Notes under the pieces: generated by a model
Told to the model about the DNA's origin: nothing
Databases searched by the model: none
The model's input: the letters and a program-made list of their open reading frames with translations, nothing else
NCBI RefSeq assembly: GCF_029958925.1
Contig: NZ_CP124616.1
Span: 1,736,001-1,800,000 of the forward strand
Length of the DNA stretch: 64,000 nucleotides
Source: Tropicibacter oceani
GTDB lineage: Bacteria > Pseudomonadota > Alphaproteobacteria > Rhodobacterales > Rhodobacteraceae
Direction: 5' to 3'
Shown here: positions 26,040 to 35,200 of the stretch, one piece after another
How the letters are laid out: each line of letters opens with the position of its first letter
Position numbering within the stretch: position 1 is the stretch's first letter
Translations under genes and position numbers: made by a program

Positions 26040-27172
26040 TGAGACGGTTGCGGCTGGGCATGGTCGGCGGCGGGCAGGGCGCATTCATTGGCGGGGTGCA
26101 CCGGATCGCCGCGCGGATCGACGGGCAGTGGGATCTGGTGGCTGGGGCGCTGTCGTCGGATGCAGACCGGGCGCGCGCCTCGGCCGCTGATCTGGGGATC
26201 GCGGAGGACCGGGCCTATACCGATTTCGCGGAGATGGCGCAGGCCGAGGCCGCGCGCGCCGATGGCATCGACGCGGTGGCGATTGTCACGCCGAACCATA
26301 TGCACGCGGGGCCTGCGGTGGCCTTTCTGAAGGCCGGTATCCACGTAATCTGCGACAAGCCGCTGGCAGCGACGCCAGAGCAGGCCGACCAGATTGCGCA
26401 GGCGCAAAAGGACAGCGGCAAGCAGTTCATCCTGACGCATAACTACACCGGCTATCCGCTGATCCGCCAAGCGCGCGAGATGGTCGCGCGCGGTGATCTG
26501 GGGGAAATCCGCGTGGTGCAGGTGGAATATGCGCAGGACTGGCTGGCCGAGGAAACCAGCGGCAAGCAGGCCGATTGGCGGGTCGATCCGGCGCGATCCG
26601 GCGCGGGGGGCTGTGTGGGCGACATTGGCACCCATGCCTTTAACCTTGCGTCGTTTGTGACGGGGTTGCGGGCCCAGCAGCTGGCGGCGGATTTGCAGGC
26701 TTTTGTGCCGGGGCGGCAGGTGGATGACAACGTGCATGTCATGCTGCGCTTTGCGGGCGGGGCGCGCGGGATGCTTTGGGCGTCACAGGTGGCGGTTGGC
26801 AATGAAAACGCGCTGCGGCTGCGGGTGCATGGCACCAAGGGCGGCATCGACTGGGCGCAGGAAAACCCCAACGTGATGACGTTTACGCGGTTCGGCGAGC
26901 CCAAGCAGATTTTGACGCGCGGCGGGGCCGGATCGAGCGCGGCGGGCACCCGCGTGACGCGCATTCCGCCGGGCCATCCCGAGGGCTATCTTGAGGGGTT
27001 CGCGACGCTTTACAGCGAGGCGGCGGCGCTGATCCGTCATGTGGACCAGGGCCAGGCGCTGCCCGAGGGCCATCACGTGCTGGGGATCGAGGACGGGTTG
27101 CAGGGGATGCGGTTCATCGCGGCCTGCATCGCCTCGTCGCGCGGCGATGGGGTCTGGACACCGCTGGGCTGA
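26039..27172 (+). CDS. Gfo/Idh/MocA-family dehydrogenase 2
   Basis: A 377-residue NAD(P)-dependent oxidoreductase with Rossmann motif LGMVGGGQGAFIGGVHR, the DKP form of the EKP motif in HVICDKPLAATP, and GGCVGDIGTHAFNLA in the catalytic domain. ATG at 26039 overlaps the isomerase stop; a GTG one codon earlier is an alternative. It is the last gene of the LacI-controlled run. The pair with isomerase 2 suggests oxidation and epimerisation of a second keto-sugar or the reverse reaction of pair 1. Confidence 0.9.
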   Translation: MRRLRLGMVGGGQGAFIGGVHRIAARIDGQWDLVAGALSSDADRARASAADLGIAEDRAYTDFAEMAQAEAARADGIDAVAIVTPNHMHAGPAVAFLKAGIHVICDKPLAATPEQADQIAQAQKDSGKQFILTHNYTGYPLIRQAREMVARGDLGEIRVVQVEYAQDWLAEETSGKQADWRVDPARSGAGGCVGDIGTHAFNLASFVTGLRAQQLAADLQAFVPGRQVDDNVHVMLRFAGGARGMLWASQVAVGNENALRLRVHGTKGGIDWAQENPNVMTFTRFGEPKQILTRGGAGSSAAGTRVTRIPPGHPEGYLEGFATLYSEAAALIRHVDQGQALPEGHHVLGIEDGLQGMRFIAACIASSRGDGVWTPLG

Positions 27173-27187
27173 GGGAAACCCTGCGCG

Positions 27188-27212
27188 GGAACCTTTTGCG
27201 TTGCCAAGGGTT
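27188..27212 (+). promoter_or_regulatory. Candidate EcfG-dependent promoter of the DUF1328 gene
   Basis: GGAAC at 27188-27192, 17 nt, then GTT at 27210-27212. This matches the alphaproteobacterial general-stress promoter (GGAAC-N16/17-(C)GTT). It stands 47 bp before the DUF1328 start. Confidence 0.55.
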
Positions 27213-27259
27213 GTTTCGGTATGACCCGACCAAGGGGAACCAACCGAAAGGACAAGACA

Positions 27260-27430
27260 ATGCTGTATTGGGCTGTAATCTTTTTCGTCGTCGCCATCAT
27301 CGCCGGTATCTTTGGCTTTGGCGGCATCGCTTCGGCTTCGGCGGGGGTGGCGCAGGTGCTTTTCTTCCTGTTCCTGATCCTTTTCGTGGTGGCCATGGTG
27401 GCGCGCGCGCTGCGCGGCCGGACGCCCTGA
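27260..27430 (+). CDS. DUF1328 small membrane protein
   Basis: A 56-residue protein, [20 protein letters not shown] and onward, with two hydrophobic helices separated by GGIASASAG. This is the standard DUF1328 (YtjA-like) layout. Start set by AAAGGACAAG. Members are commonly induced by stress; an EcfG-type promoter stands upstream. Function unknown. Confidence 0.9.
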   Translation: MLYWAVIFFVVAIIAGIFGFGGIASASAGVAQVLFFLFLILFVVAMVARALRGRTP

Positions 27431-27501
27431 CAGGGGCGGCACTGATCGCAAATGACGAAAGGACGGGGCCCGCGCGGCCCCGTTTCTTTTTGCCGCAAAC
27501 G

Positions 27502-27526
27502 GGAACGCAGCGGCGTTTTGTGCGTT
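27502..27526 (+). promoter_or_regulatory. Candidate EcfG-dependent promoter of dps
   Basis: GGAAC at 27502-27506, 16 nt, then CGTT at 27523-27526: a full match to the EcfG consensus, 37 bp before the dps start. Confidence 0.7.
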
Positions 27527-27563
27527 GATTTCCCAAGACAAACCCAAGCCACAGGAGGCACCA

Positions 27564-28061
27564 ATGAAAGATGCAACAACCGTCGTTCCGAGCGAAGCCG
27601 AGCTGTCCACCGGGGTGCGTGACACCCAGGGCATTGCCGCTGGGCTGGCGGACATTCTGGCCGACACCTACCGGCTGACCTTCAAGACGCATGCCTATCA
27701 CTGGAACGTCGAAGGCCCGCTGTTCTATTCGCTGCACAAGCTGACCGAGGCGCAATACGAAAACATGTTCGCCGCCGCCGACCAGCTGGCCGAACGGATC
27801 CGCGCGCTGGGCCATCTGGCGCCGCTGAGCATGGCCGACATCGTCGCGCGGTCGCAGATTTCCGACCTGCCGGGGGTTCCCAGCGCCGGCGAGATGATCG
27901 CCGATCTGGTGAGCGACCACGAACGCGTGGCGCACCGACTGCATGCGCTGGTGCAACTGGTCGAAGGGCGCCGCGATCCGGTGACCGAGGACCTCGCGAC
28001 CGAGCGCAGCGCCTTTCACGAGCAGGCGGCCTGGATGCTGCGGGCGATGGCCAAGTCGTAA
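27564..28061 (+). CDS. dps: Dps-family DNA-protecting ferritin-like protein
   Basis: A 165-residue dodecameric mini-ferritin. The ferroxidase-centre residues are seen in KTHAYHWNVEGPLFYSLHKLTE and the following MFAAADQLAERIRALGH. It oxidises and stores iron with hydrogen peroxide and shields DNA under stress. The ATG at 27564 has AGGAGGCACC before it. Its own EcfG-type promoter and the PhyR/NepR/EcfG genes just beyond fit membership of the general stress regulon. Confidence 0.94.
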   Translation: MKDATTVVPSEAELSTGVRDTQGIAAGLADILADTYRLTFKTHAYHWNVEGPLFYSLHKLTEAQYENMFAAADQLAERIRALGHLAPLSMADIVARSQISDLPGVPSAGEMIADLVSDHERVAHRLHALVQLVEGRRDPVTEDLATERSAFHEQAAWMLRAMAKS

Positions 28062-28069
28062 GGCAAAAA

Positions 28070-28094
28070 GGCCCCCGGCACGGTGCCGGGGGCC
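28070..28094. terminator. Bidirectional terminator between dps and phyR
   Basis: GGCCCCCGGCAC and GTGCCGGGGGCC are perfect 12-nt arms around one base, effectively an 11-bp stem with a 3-nt loop. On the minus strand it is followed by TTTTT, so it is a good terminator for phyR; on the plus strand the U-tract is weak. Confidence 0.8.
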
Positions 28095-28119
28095 TGTCGT
28101 GATTGGTAGGGGGGGGCGA

Positions 28120-28929
28120 TCAGGCCTTGAGCGTCTCGGTCGAGGAGAAGAACATCGCCTGGCTGATCGCCGAGCGGACCTGGTCCTCGGTATAGGGTTT
28201 CGAGATCAGGAAGGCCGGTTCCGGCCCTTCGCCCGTCAGCAGACGTTCGGGGAAGGCGGTGATGAAGATCACTGGAATGTCCGGATGCGCGGCAAGGATC
28301 TTGTTGACCGCGTCGATGCCGCTGGAATTGTCGGCCAGCTGGATGTCCGACAGGATCAGGTCGGGCGTTTCGCGCTGGGCCAGGTCAAGCGCGGCGCTTT
28401 CGGTGCGCGCGACGCCGGTGACCTTGTGGCCCATCTCGGCTGTGATCGCTTCGAGATCGACGGCGATGATCGCCTCGTCCTCGATGATCATGACGCGGCC
28501 GGACAAGGACTGCGCCATTTCGGAATAGGCGATGTTGACCAGTTCCTGCGCATCCGCGGCGGTGGTGTCCATCACGGCGGCGACCTCGTCAAAGGTCAGC
28601 TCTTCGATGGTGTGCAGCAGCAATGCCTCGCGGGTGCCCGAGGTCAGCCGCGCCAGATGCGCCTGCGCCTTGCCGGCCAGCCCGGTTTCGTCGTCGCCAA
28701 GCGGCGCGCCGGTGGTGATCCAGATCGAATGGAACACCCGGAACAGCGCGCATTTGGACGAAAGCGCGCTGTCATAGCTGGACGGATCGCTCAGGATCGC
28801 CTCGAGCGTGGCCATGGCGTATTGATCCCCGCGGTCTTGCGATCCGGTCAAGGCGCGGGCGTAGCGCCGCAGATAGGGAAGATTGTTGCCCACCCTGGAC
28901 GCGAGATCCCCACGAATACCCTCTGTCAT
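28120..28929 (-). CDS. phyR: PhyR, general stress response anti-anti-sigma factor
   Basis: A 269-residue two-domain protein. Residues of about 1-140 form an EcfG-like sigma mimic lacking DNA-binding function (RYARALTGSQDRGDQYAMATLEAIL, then EELTFDEVAAVMDTT). Residues of about 145-265 are a receiver with D195 in LILSDIQLAD and the lysine in FLISKPYT. When phosphorylated it binds NepR and frees EcfG. It is divergent from nepR-ecfG with the classic spacing. The start at 28929 has AAGGACGAAAGA. Confidence 0.96.
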   Translation of the reverse strand: MTEGIRGDLASRVGNNLPYLRRYARALTGSQDRGDQYAMATLEAILSDPSSYDSALSSKCALFRVFHSIWITTGAPLGDDETGLAGKAQAHLARLTSGTREALLLHTIEELTFDEVAAVMDTTAADAQELVNIAYSEMAQSLSGRVMIIEDEAIIAVDLEAITAEMGHKVTGVARTESAALDLAQRETPDLILSDIQLADNSSGIDAVNKILAAHPDIPVIFITAFPERLLTGEGPEPAFLISKPYTEDQVRSAISQAMFFSSTETLKA

Positions 28930-28958
28930 TCTTTCGTCCTTTTTTTTCGATTTTTCTG

Positions 28959-28990
28959 GGAACCAAACGCAGGGCGGCGGGTTAGGTTCC
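28959..28990. promoter_or_regulatory. Overlapping divergent EcfG promoters for phyR and nepR-ecfG
   Basis: Plus strand: GGAAC 28959-28963, 17 nt, GTT 28981-28983, reading toward nepR. Minus strand: GGAAC 28990-28986, 16 nt, CGTTT 28969-28965, reading toward phyR. Both match the EcfG consensus and share the same 32 bp. Autoregulation of the stress module by EcfG follows. Confidence 0.8.
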
Positions 28991-29029
28991 CGAGACGTGC
29001 AAAAAAACTTGAACCTTGTAAGTGATCAC

Positions 29030-29200
29030 ATGACCCGAGAAAATCGAGACTCAAGGCTGCAGCAGGAAATCGAGGCGAACCTGAAACGCGCCTATGACGA
29101 TGTGCTGAAACAGGACGTGCCGGATCGGTTCACGCAGCTGTTGGCGCAGTTGCAGCAGGCCGATGGCGCAAAAAAGGATGGAGATCAGCATGACGTCTGA
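29030..29200 (+). CDS. nepR: NepR anti-sigma factor
   Basis: A 56-residue protein with the NepR core IEANLKRAYDDVLKQDVPDR followed by FTQLLAQL, two helices that wrap EcfG or PhyR. The ATG at 29030 was chosen because the family core begins near residue 14; upstream in-frame codons run through the promoter. It overlaps ecfG by 11 bp, which should keep anti-sigma and sigma levels matched. Confidence 0.92.
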   Translation: MTRENRDSRLQQEIEANLKRAYDDVLKQDVPDRFTQLLAQLQQADGAKKDGDQHDV

Positions 29201-29741
29201 TCCGCGCGAAGAGCTGGTCGAGCATATTCCGGCCATGCGCGCCTTTGCCATGAGCCTGACACGCAACGCCGCGCTGGCCGATGACATGGTGCAGGACGCC
29301 CTGGTCAAAGCCTGGACAAACATCGAGCGCTTTGAGGCCGGAACGAACATGCGGGCCTGGTTGTTCACCATCCTGCGTAACACCTATTATTCGCATTTCC
29401 GCAAACGCCGCCGCGAGGTCGAGGACGGCGATGGCGCGCTGGCGGCCAATCTTGCACAGAAGCCCGATCATGACGGCCGGTTGCAGATGCGCGATTTCAA
29501 CACCGCCTTTGCCCAGCTGAACGAGGAACAGCAAGAAGCGCTGGTTCTGGTCGGCGCGGGCGGCTTTTCCTACGAAGAGGCGGCGGAAACCTGCGGCGTG
29601 GCGGTCGGCACCATCAAAAGCCGGGTCAACCGGGCGCGGGCCCGCCTGGCCGAACTGATGGGGCTGGACGATGACGACGGGCTGGGGGCGACCGATGCCG
29701 TGACCTCGGCCATCGTTGCCGACAATCCCAGCGCCGCATGA
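29190..29741 (+). CDS. ecfG: EcfG-type general stress sigma factor
   Basis: A 183-residue ECF sigma factor (ECF15). Region 2 is PAMRAFAMSLTRNAALADDM to FTILRNTYYSHFRKRR; region 4 is LNEEQQEALVLVGAGGFSYE with HTH CGVAVGTIKSRVNRARARL. The start at 29190 follows AAGGATGGAGATC; an in-frame ATG at 29163 is the alternative. It is held inactive by NepR and directs transcription from GGAAC-N16-CGTT promoters, several of which are visible nearby. Confidence 0.94.
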   Translation: MTSDPREELVEHIPAMRAFAMSLTRNAALADDMVQDALVKAWTNIERFEAGTNMRAWLFTILRNTYYSHFRKRRREVEDGDGALAANLAQKPDHDGRLQMRDFNTAFAQLNEEQQEALVLVGAGGFSYEEAAETCGVAVGTIKSRVNRARARLAELMGLDDDDGLGATDAVTSAIVADNPSAA

Positions 29742-29757
29742 CCAAGGGCCCCTGTCC

Positions 29758-31482
29758 GTGAGGCGCCGACTGGCAAAGCTGCGCAGCCTGCCTGCGCGGC
29801 TGGTGGCGATGTTGTCCCTGGCGCTTTTGCCGCTGGGGGTGATTTCGCTGTACCAGACGCGCGCCGTGCTGGAAGAGGCGCGGTCGCTCAACCGTGCCTC
29901 GCTCAAGGGGCGCACGGTCGAGGCGGCGATGGCCGAACGCGAGCTGATCCAGGAGGCATTGGGCGCGGCGCAGGGTCTGGGCGCGGCGGTTCTGGCGACG
30001 GAACGCAGCATCTGTTCGGACGTGATGGCGCAGTTCATCAAAAGCCACCCGCAGTTCATCTTTGCCGGGTTCATCGACGAAACCGGGTTCATGGAGTGCA
30101 GCTCGGCCCGGGTGGCGCGGGATTTTTCCCGCAACCGGGTCTTTCTTGAAATCCAGTCCAAGGGCAGCGCGACGGTCGAGATCAGCGGCCGGGGCGCGGT
30201 GACCGGTCAACCGGTGATCATCGCCAGCCACCCGGTCTGGCAGCAGGGCCAGCAGATCGGCTATGTCAGCATTTCGATCCCGCACCGTCTGGCCGATGCC
30301 CTGATGACCGACAGCACCGAGGACGAGGGCCTGCGCCTGGCGACGGTCAGCACCGATGGCGAAGTGATTTCGGCCACCGGCGGGGCCGACTCGGCGGCCA
30401 CGTTCCTGCCGGCGGATATCCCGCTGGAAACCCTTGCGGGCCGGGTTGGTCAGACCTTTGACGCGGTGGTGCCGGGCGGCGAGGAACGGGTTTTCGCGGT
30501 CAGCGCCATGATCCCGGGCAGCGTCGCGCTGGTCGGCAGCTGGCCCGAGGCCAGCGCACGCGAAAGCGCGTCGCAGTTCAGCGTGTTCCTGTCGGTGCTG
30601 TTTCCGGGGCTGATGTGGATTGCCGGGGTGACGGTGGCCTATGTCAGCGTGCAGCGGCTGGTGATCCGGCACATTTCCCGGCTGCGGTCGGCGATGCGCC
30701 AGTATGCCTTGGGCGAATTGCGCGGCGGGCGGCTGGATCTGGACAACCCGCCCGAGGAACTGGCCGACACTGCCCGCGCCTTTAACCGGATGATCCTGTT
30801 TCTGGCGCAGGCCGAGGCGCAGCAGGAACAGGACCTGCGCGACAAGGAGGTGCTGCTGAAAGAAGTGCACCACCGAGTCAAGAACAACCTGCAACTGATC
30901 GCGTCGATCATGAACATGCAGGCGCGCACCGCCAAAACCCCCGAGGCGCGGCGCATGCTGGCGGGGCTGCAACGCCGGGTGCGGGGACTGGCGATGATGC
31001 ACCGGACGCTTTACACCACGCCAGACATGACGGCCGTCAACGCGGCCGAAATGGTGCAGGCCATGGTCAAGGATCTGTCGGGCCTGCCCGCCGAGGCGGG
31101 GGTCACGGTGCAAACCCGGCTGGACGAGGTCCTGCTGTGGCCCGACCAGGCGGTGCCGCTGTCGATGCTTTTGGCCGAGGCGCTGACCAACGCCCTGAAA
31201 TACGTCGGCTATCCTGATCGCGGGGCGGCTCGGATCGCGGTGGACCTGAGCCTTGGCGAGGACGGGCAGGTGCGCTTTGCCGTCGAAAACACCACGGGCC
31301 GACCGGTCACGCCGGTGGACGAGGATGCCACCGAAAGCGGCGGGCTGGGCAGCCAGTTGATGCGCGCCTTTGTCGGCCAGCTGGACGGCACGGACGAGGT
31401 CGAGCATGCGCCGGGCCTGTACCGCTATGTCGTGCGCTTCAATGCCAAGGAATTCGTCCCGGAGGAACAGGGGCAGGGCTGA
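29758..31482 (+). CDS. HisKA_2-family sensor kinase next to the stress module (PhyK-like)
   Basis: A 574-residue membrane kinase from a GTG start at 29758; no in-frame ATG suits, and the ATG at 29738 is out of frame. Transmembrane helices near residues 17-38 and 280-300 enclose a periplasmic sensor of about 240 residues. A HAMP-like linker follows, then HisKA_2 with H371/H372 in LKEVHHRVKNNLQLIASIMN and a HATPase domain (LLAEALTNALKY, GGLGSQL). HisKA_2/HWE kinases are the known phosphodonors of PhyR, so this is the likely signal input, by context. Confidence 0.87.
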   Translation: MRRRLAKLRSLPARLVAMLSLALLPLGVISLYQTRAVLEEARSLNRASLKGRTVEAAMAERELIQEALGAAQGLGAAVLATERSICSDVMAQFIKSHPQFIFAGFIDETGFMECSSARVARDFSRNRVFLEIQSKGSATVEISGRGAVTGQPVIIASHPVWQQGQQIGYVSISIPHRLADALMTDSTEDEGLRLATVSTDGEVISATGGADSAATFLPADIPLETLAGRVGQTFDAVVPGGEERVFAVSAMIPGSVALVGSWPEASARESASQFSVFLSVLFPGLMWIAGVTVAYVSVQRLVIRHISRLRSAMRQYALGELRGGRLDLDNPPEELADTARAFNRMILFLAQAEAQQEQDLRDKEVLLKEVHHRVKNNLQLIASIMNMQARTAKTPEARRMLAGLQRRVRGLAMMHRTLYTTPDMTAVNAAEMVQAMVKDLSGLPAEAGVTVQTRLDEVLLWPDQAVPLSMLLAEALTNALKYVGYPDRGAARIAVDLSLGEDGQVRFAVENTTGRPVTPVDEDATESGGLGSQLMRAFVGQLDGTDEVEHAPGLYRYVVRFNAKEFVPEEQGQG

Positions 31483-31579
31483 ACCGCTTTGCCTCTTGGC
31501 GTCCTGTCCAGGTGCCTTGCGCCCGGCCCCCGGGGCGGGGCGGCCTGATGGGATGGGGTGATCACCGTGTGCGAAGTTG

Positions 31580-31616
31580 ATAGGAAATGGTTATCGCAAT
31601 CATTACATTATTCAAT
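31580..31616. promoter_or_regulatory. OxyR-like site upstream of katG; otherwise gene-free 31483-31823
   Basis: In the 341-bp gap before katG the tetrads ATAG, TTAT, ATTA and CAAT stand at exact 11-bp steps. They match 13 of 16 positions of the OxyR ATAG-N7-CTAT-N7-ATAG-N7-CTAT pattern. A 7-bp dyad AATGGTT-ATCGC-AATCATT (31586-31604) sits inside it. No gene is seen in the rest of the gap, which is locally AT-rich from 31565 to 31670. Confidence 0.4.
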
Positions 31617-31808
31617 TTTTCCAAATGACCCAGTTTTGATAGGTTCTAAACAGTCGATTCGCCGGGGGATGCGGGCAGGCCGCCAAAATCGTGGCGCCTG
31701 ACATTTTTTGCGAGCGACATCAGGGGGATGGCCGGCCTGCATGGGCCGAAGCAAAGCCCCGGGGATATTCAGGCGGCTTTGGTTTGTACCGACGCCGTCA
31801 CACCTTGA

Positions 31809-34034
<2,226 letters not shown>

Positions 34035-34070
34035 TCCAGCCTCCGGCGATCCGGAGTGACACGATCACAC

Positions 34071-34102
34071 ACCGCGCCCGGTTCCCCCGGGCGCGGTTTT
34101 TT
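34071..34102 (+). terminator. Rho-independent terminator of katG
   Basis: ACCGCGCCCGG pairs with CCGGGCGCGGT (11 bp) around a 5-nt loop and is followed by TTTTTT, 36 bp after the katG stop. Confidence 0.93.
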
Positions 34103-34200
34103 CGTGTCGGATCAATGCGGGCGACATGACACGGATTAAGGCGCGCGCGCCGGTTCTGCGGCAGACTGCCCGCAGGACGAGGAGAAAAGGAGGAAGAACC

Positions 34201-34479
34201 ATGATCACATTGGAAGACGTTCAGGGCATGACCTGCCTGAGCCGCGAGGAAATCGAAGCGGTGGCGGAACACGAGGGGATTCCCGATCTCGATGCCGCCT
34301 GCCTGGCTGACTACATGATGCACGAACACCACGGCCCCGCGAAGGTCCAGCAGATGATCTGCGAAGACATCCGCGCCGCGCTGCGCAAGGATGACGTGCC
34401 CCGCGCAAAAGAGCTGTACGGCGTGCTACACCACTTTCTGACAGAGCATCCAGAGGCGGCGCGTGGGGCAGAAGGGTAG
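34201..34479 (+). CDS. Conserved hypothetical protein, 92 residues
   Basis: A small, acidic, mostly helical soluble protein, opening MITLEDVQGMTCLSREEIEA and continuing VAEHEGIPDLDAACLADYMM. A strong ribosome site (AAAAGGAGGAAGAACC) supports the start. It resembles short alphaproteobacterial proteins with an EEIxAIAEHE motif that carry no assigned function. It stands alone between the katG terminator and another small gene, with a histidine-rich stretch (MHEHHGP) mid-chain. Confidence 0.72.
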   Translation: MITLEDVQGMTCLSREEIEAVAEHEGIPDLDAACLADYMMHEHHGPAKVQQMICEDIRAALRKDDVPRAKELYGVLHHFLTEHPEAARGAEG

Positions 34480-34554
34480 CTGGCGCTTGCCAAATCCCTT
34501 GCTGGCTTCCGGAAATCTCGTTAGGGTTGTGGAATTGAACCCGGAGGATTTCAA

Positions 34555-34680
34555 ATGACCGATAAGAGCACACCCAGCAAGGGCACCGTCAAACCCACCG
34601 ACAAGGGGATCACCTTGGACAATGGTCTGAAAAAAGGGGCCCAGGTTGATCTGGGCAAAGCGGCGACGACCAAGAAATAG
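34555..34680 (+). CDS. 41-residue hypothetical protein
   Basis: Reads MTDKSTPSKGTVKPTDKGIT, then LDNGLKKGAQVDLGKAATTKK, and stops at 34680. It has a good ribosome site (GGAGGATTTCAA) 5 nt before the ATG. The chain is basic, hydrophilic, Lys/Thr-rich and probably disordered. Function unknown. It runs in the same direction as the 92-residue gene, with a 75-bp gap. Confidence 0.55.
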   Translation: MTDKSTPSKGTVKPTDKGITLDNGLKKGAQVDLGKAATTKK

Positions 34681-34723
34681 GGGCCGCTCCTTTTTTTGGG
34701 TGAGGGACGAAGGTCCGGGGTCA

Positions 34724-34987
34724 ATGCCGCCGGGCGAAAGCGGCCACATCTGGCTGACCCGCCACGGCAAACACGCGGCGGCGCTGATCCCGTTCCACGA
34801 ATTGAAGGTGCTGGAGGCGGTGCTGGGCATCAACGAAACGGCCCGCGTTCAACAGATCGAGAAAGAGTACCACAAGTTCCGCGCCGCCAAGACAGTGCAG
34901 GCCTATGAGGAACGCGCGCGGCTGGCGGCGGGCAAACAGGTGGGCGGCGCGCTGGCGACCGAGCGCAAGGCGCGCATGGTGGCATAG
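34724..34987 (+). pseudogene. Fragment resembling a Phd/YefM antitoxin, N-terminus missing
   Basis: An 87-codon frame in which HIWLTRHGKHAAALIPFHEL resembles the strand-turn-strand core of Phd/YefM antitoxins (usual form ITRHGKPVAALVP). The N-terminal DNA-binding part that should precede it is absent: upstream lies the stop of the 41-residue gene and a T-tract. A Lys/Arg/Ala-rich helical tail follows. No toxin gene is adjacent, though a 28-codon frame at 35003-35089 (MDDPVLITVRDQRPALRFG) could be another relic. It may be a decayed toxin-antitoxin unit or a recombined small gene. Confidence 0.4.
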
Positions 34988-35200
34988 GGGCGCTACCCCT
35001 GGATGGACGACCCGGTGCTGATCACGGTGCGGGATCAAAGACCTGCGCTGCGGTTCGGGGTGAGCGACGATTCCGACGAAGTCGGATGATACGTCCGGGG
35101 GACGTTAAGAAACATGGACGGAAGGCGCCCCGGTAGCCAGGTGATTGGTGCTGTAGCTGTGGATGGGTAGAAGCGCCTCAATTGATTTTTAATTGACGAA

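Noticed and set aside
22557-26084. Very long open frame on the minus strand across the GH43, propeller and isomerase genes
   Set aside because: It mirrors real genes on the plus strand codon for codon; such antisense frames are common in GC-rich DNA, and its translation is rich in Arg, His, Pro and Gln with no family resemblance.
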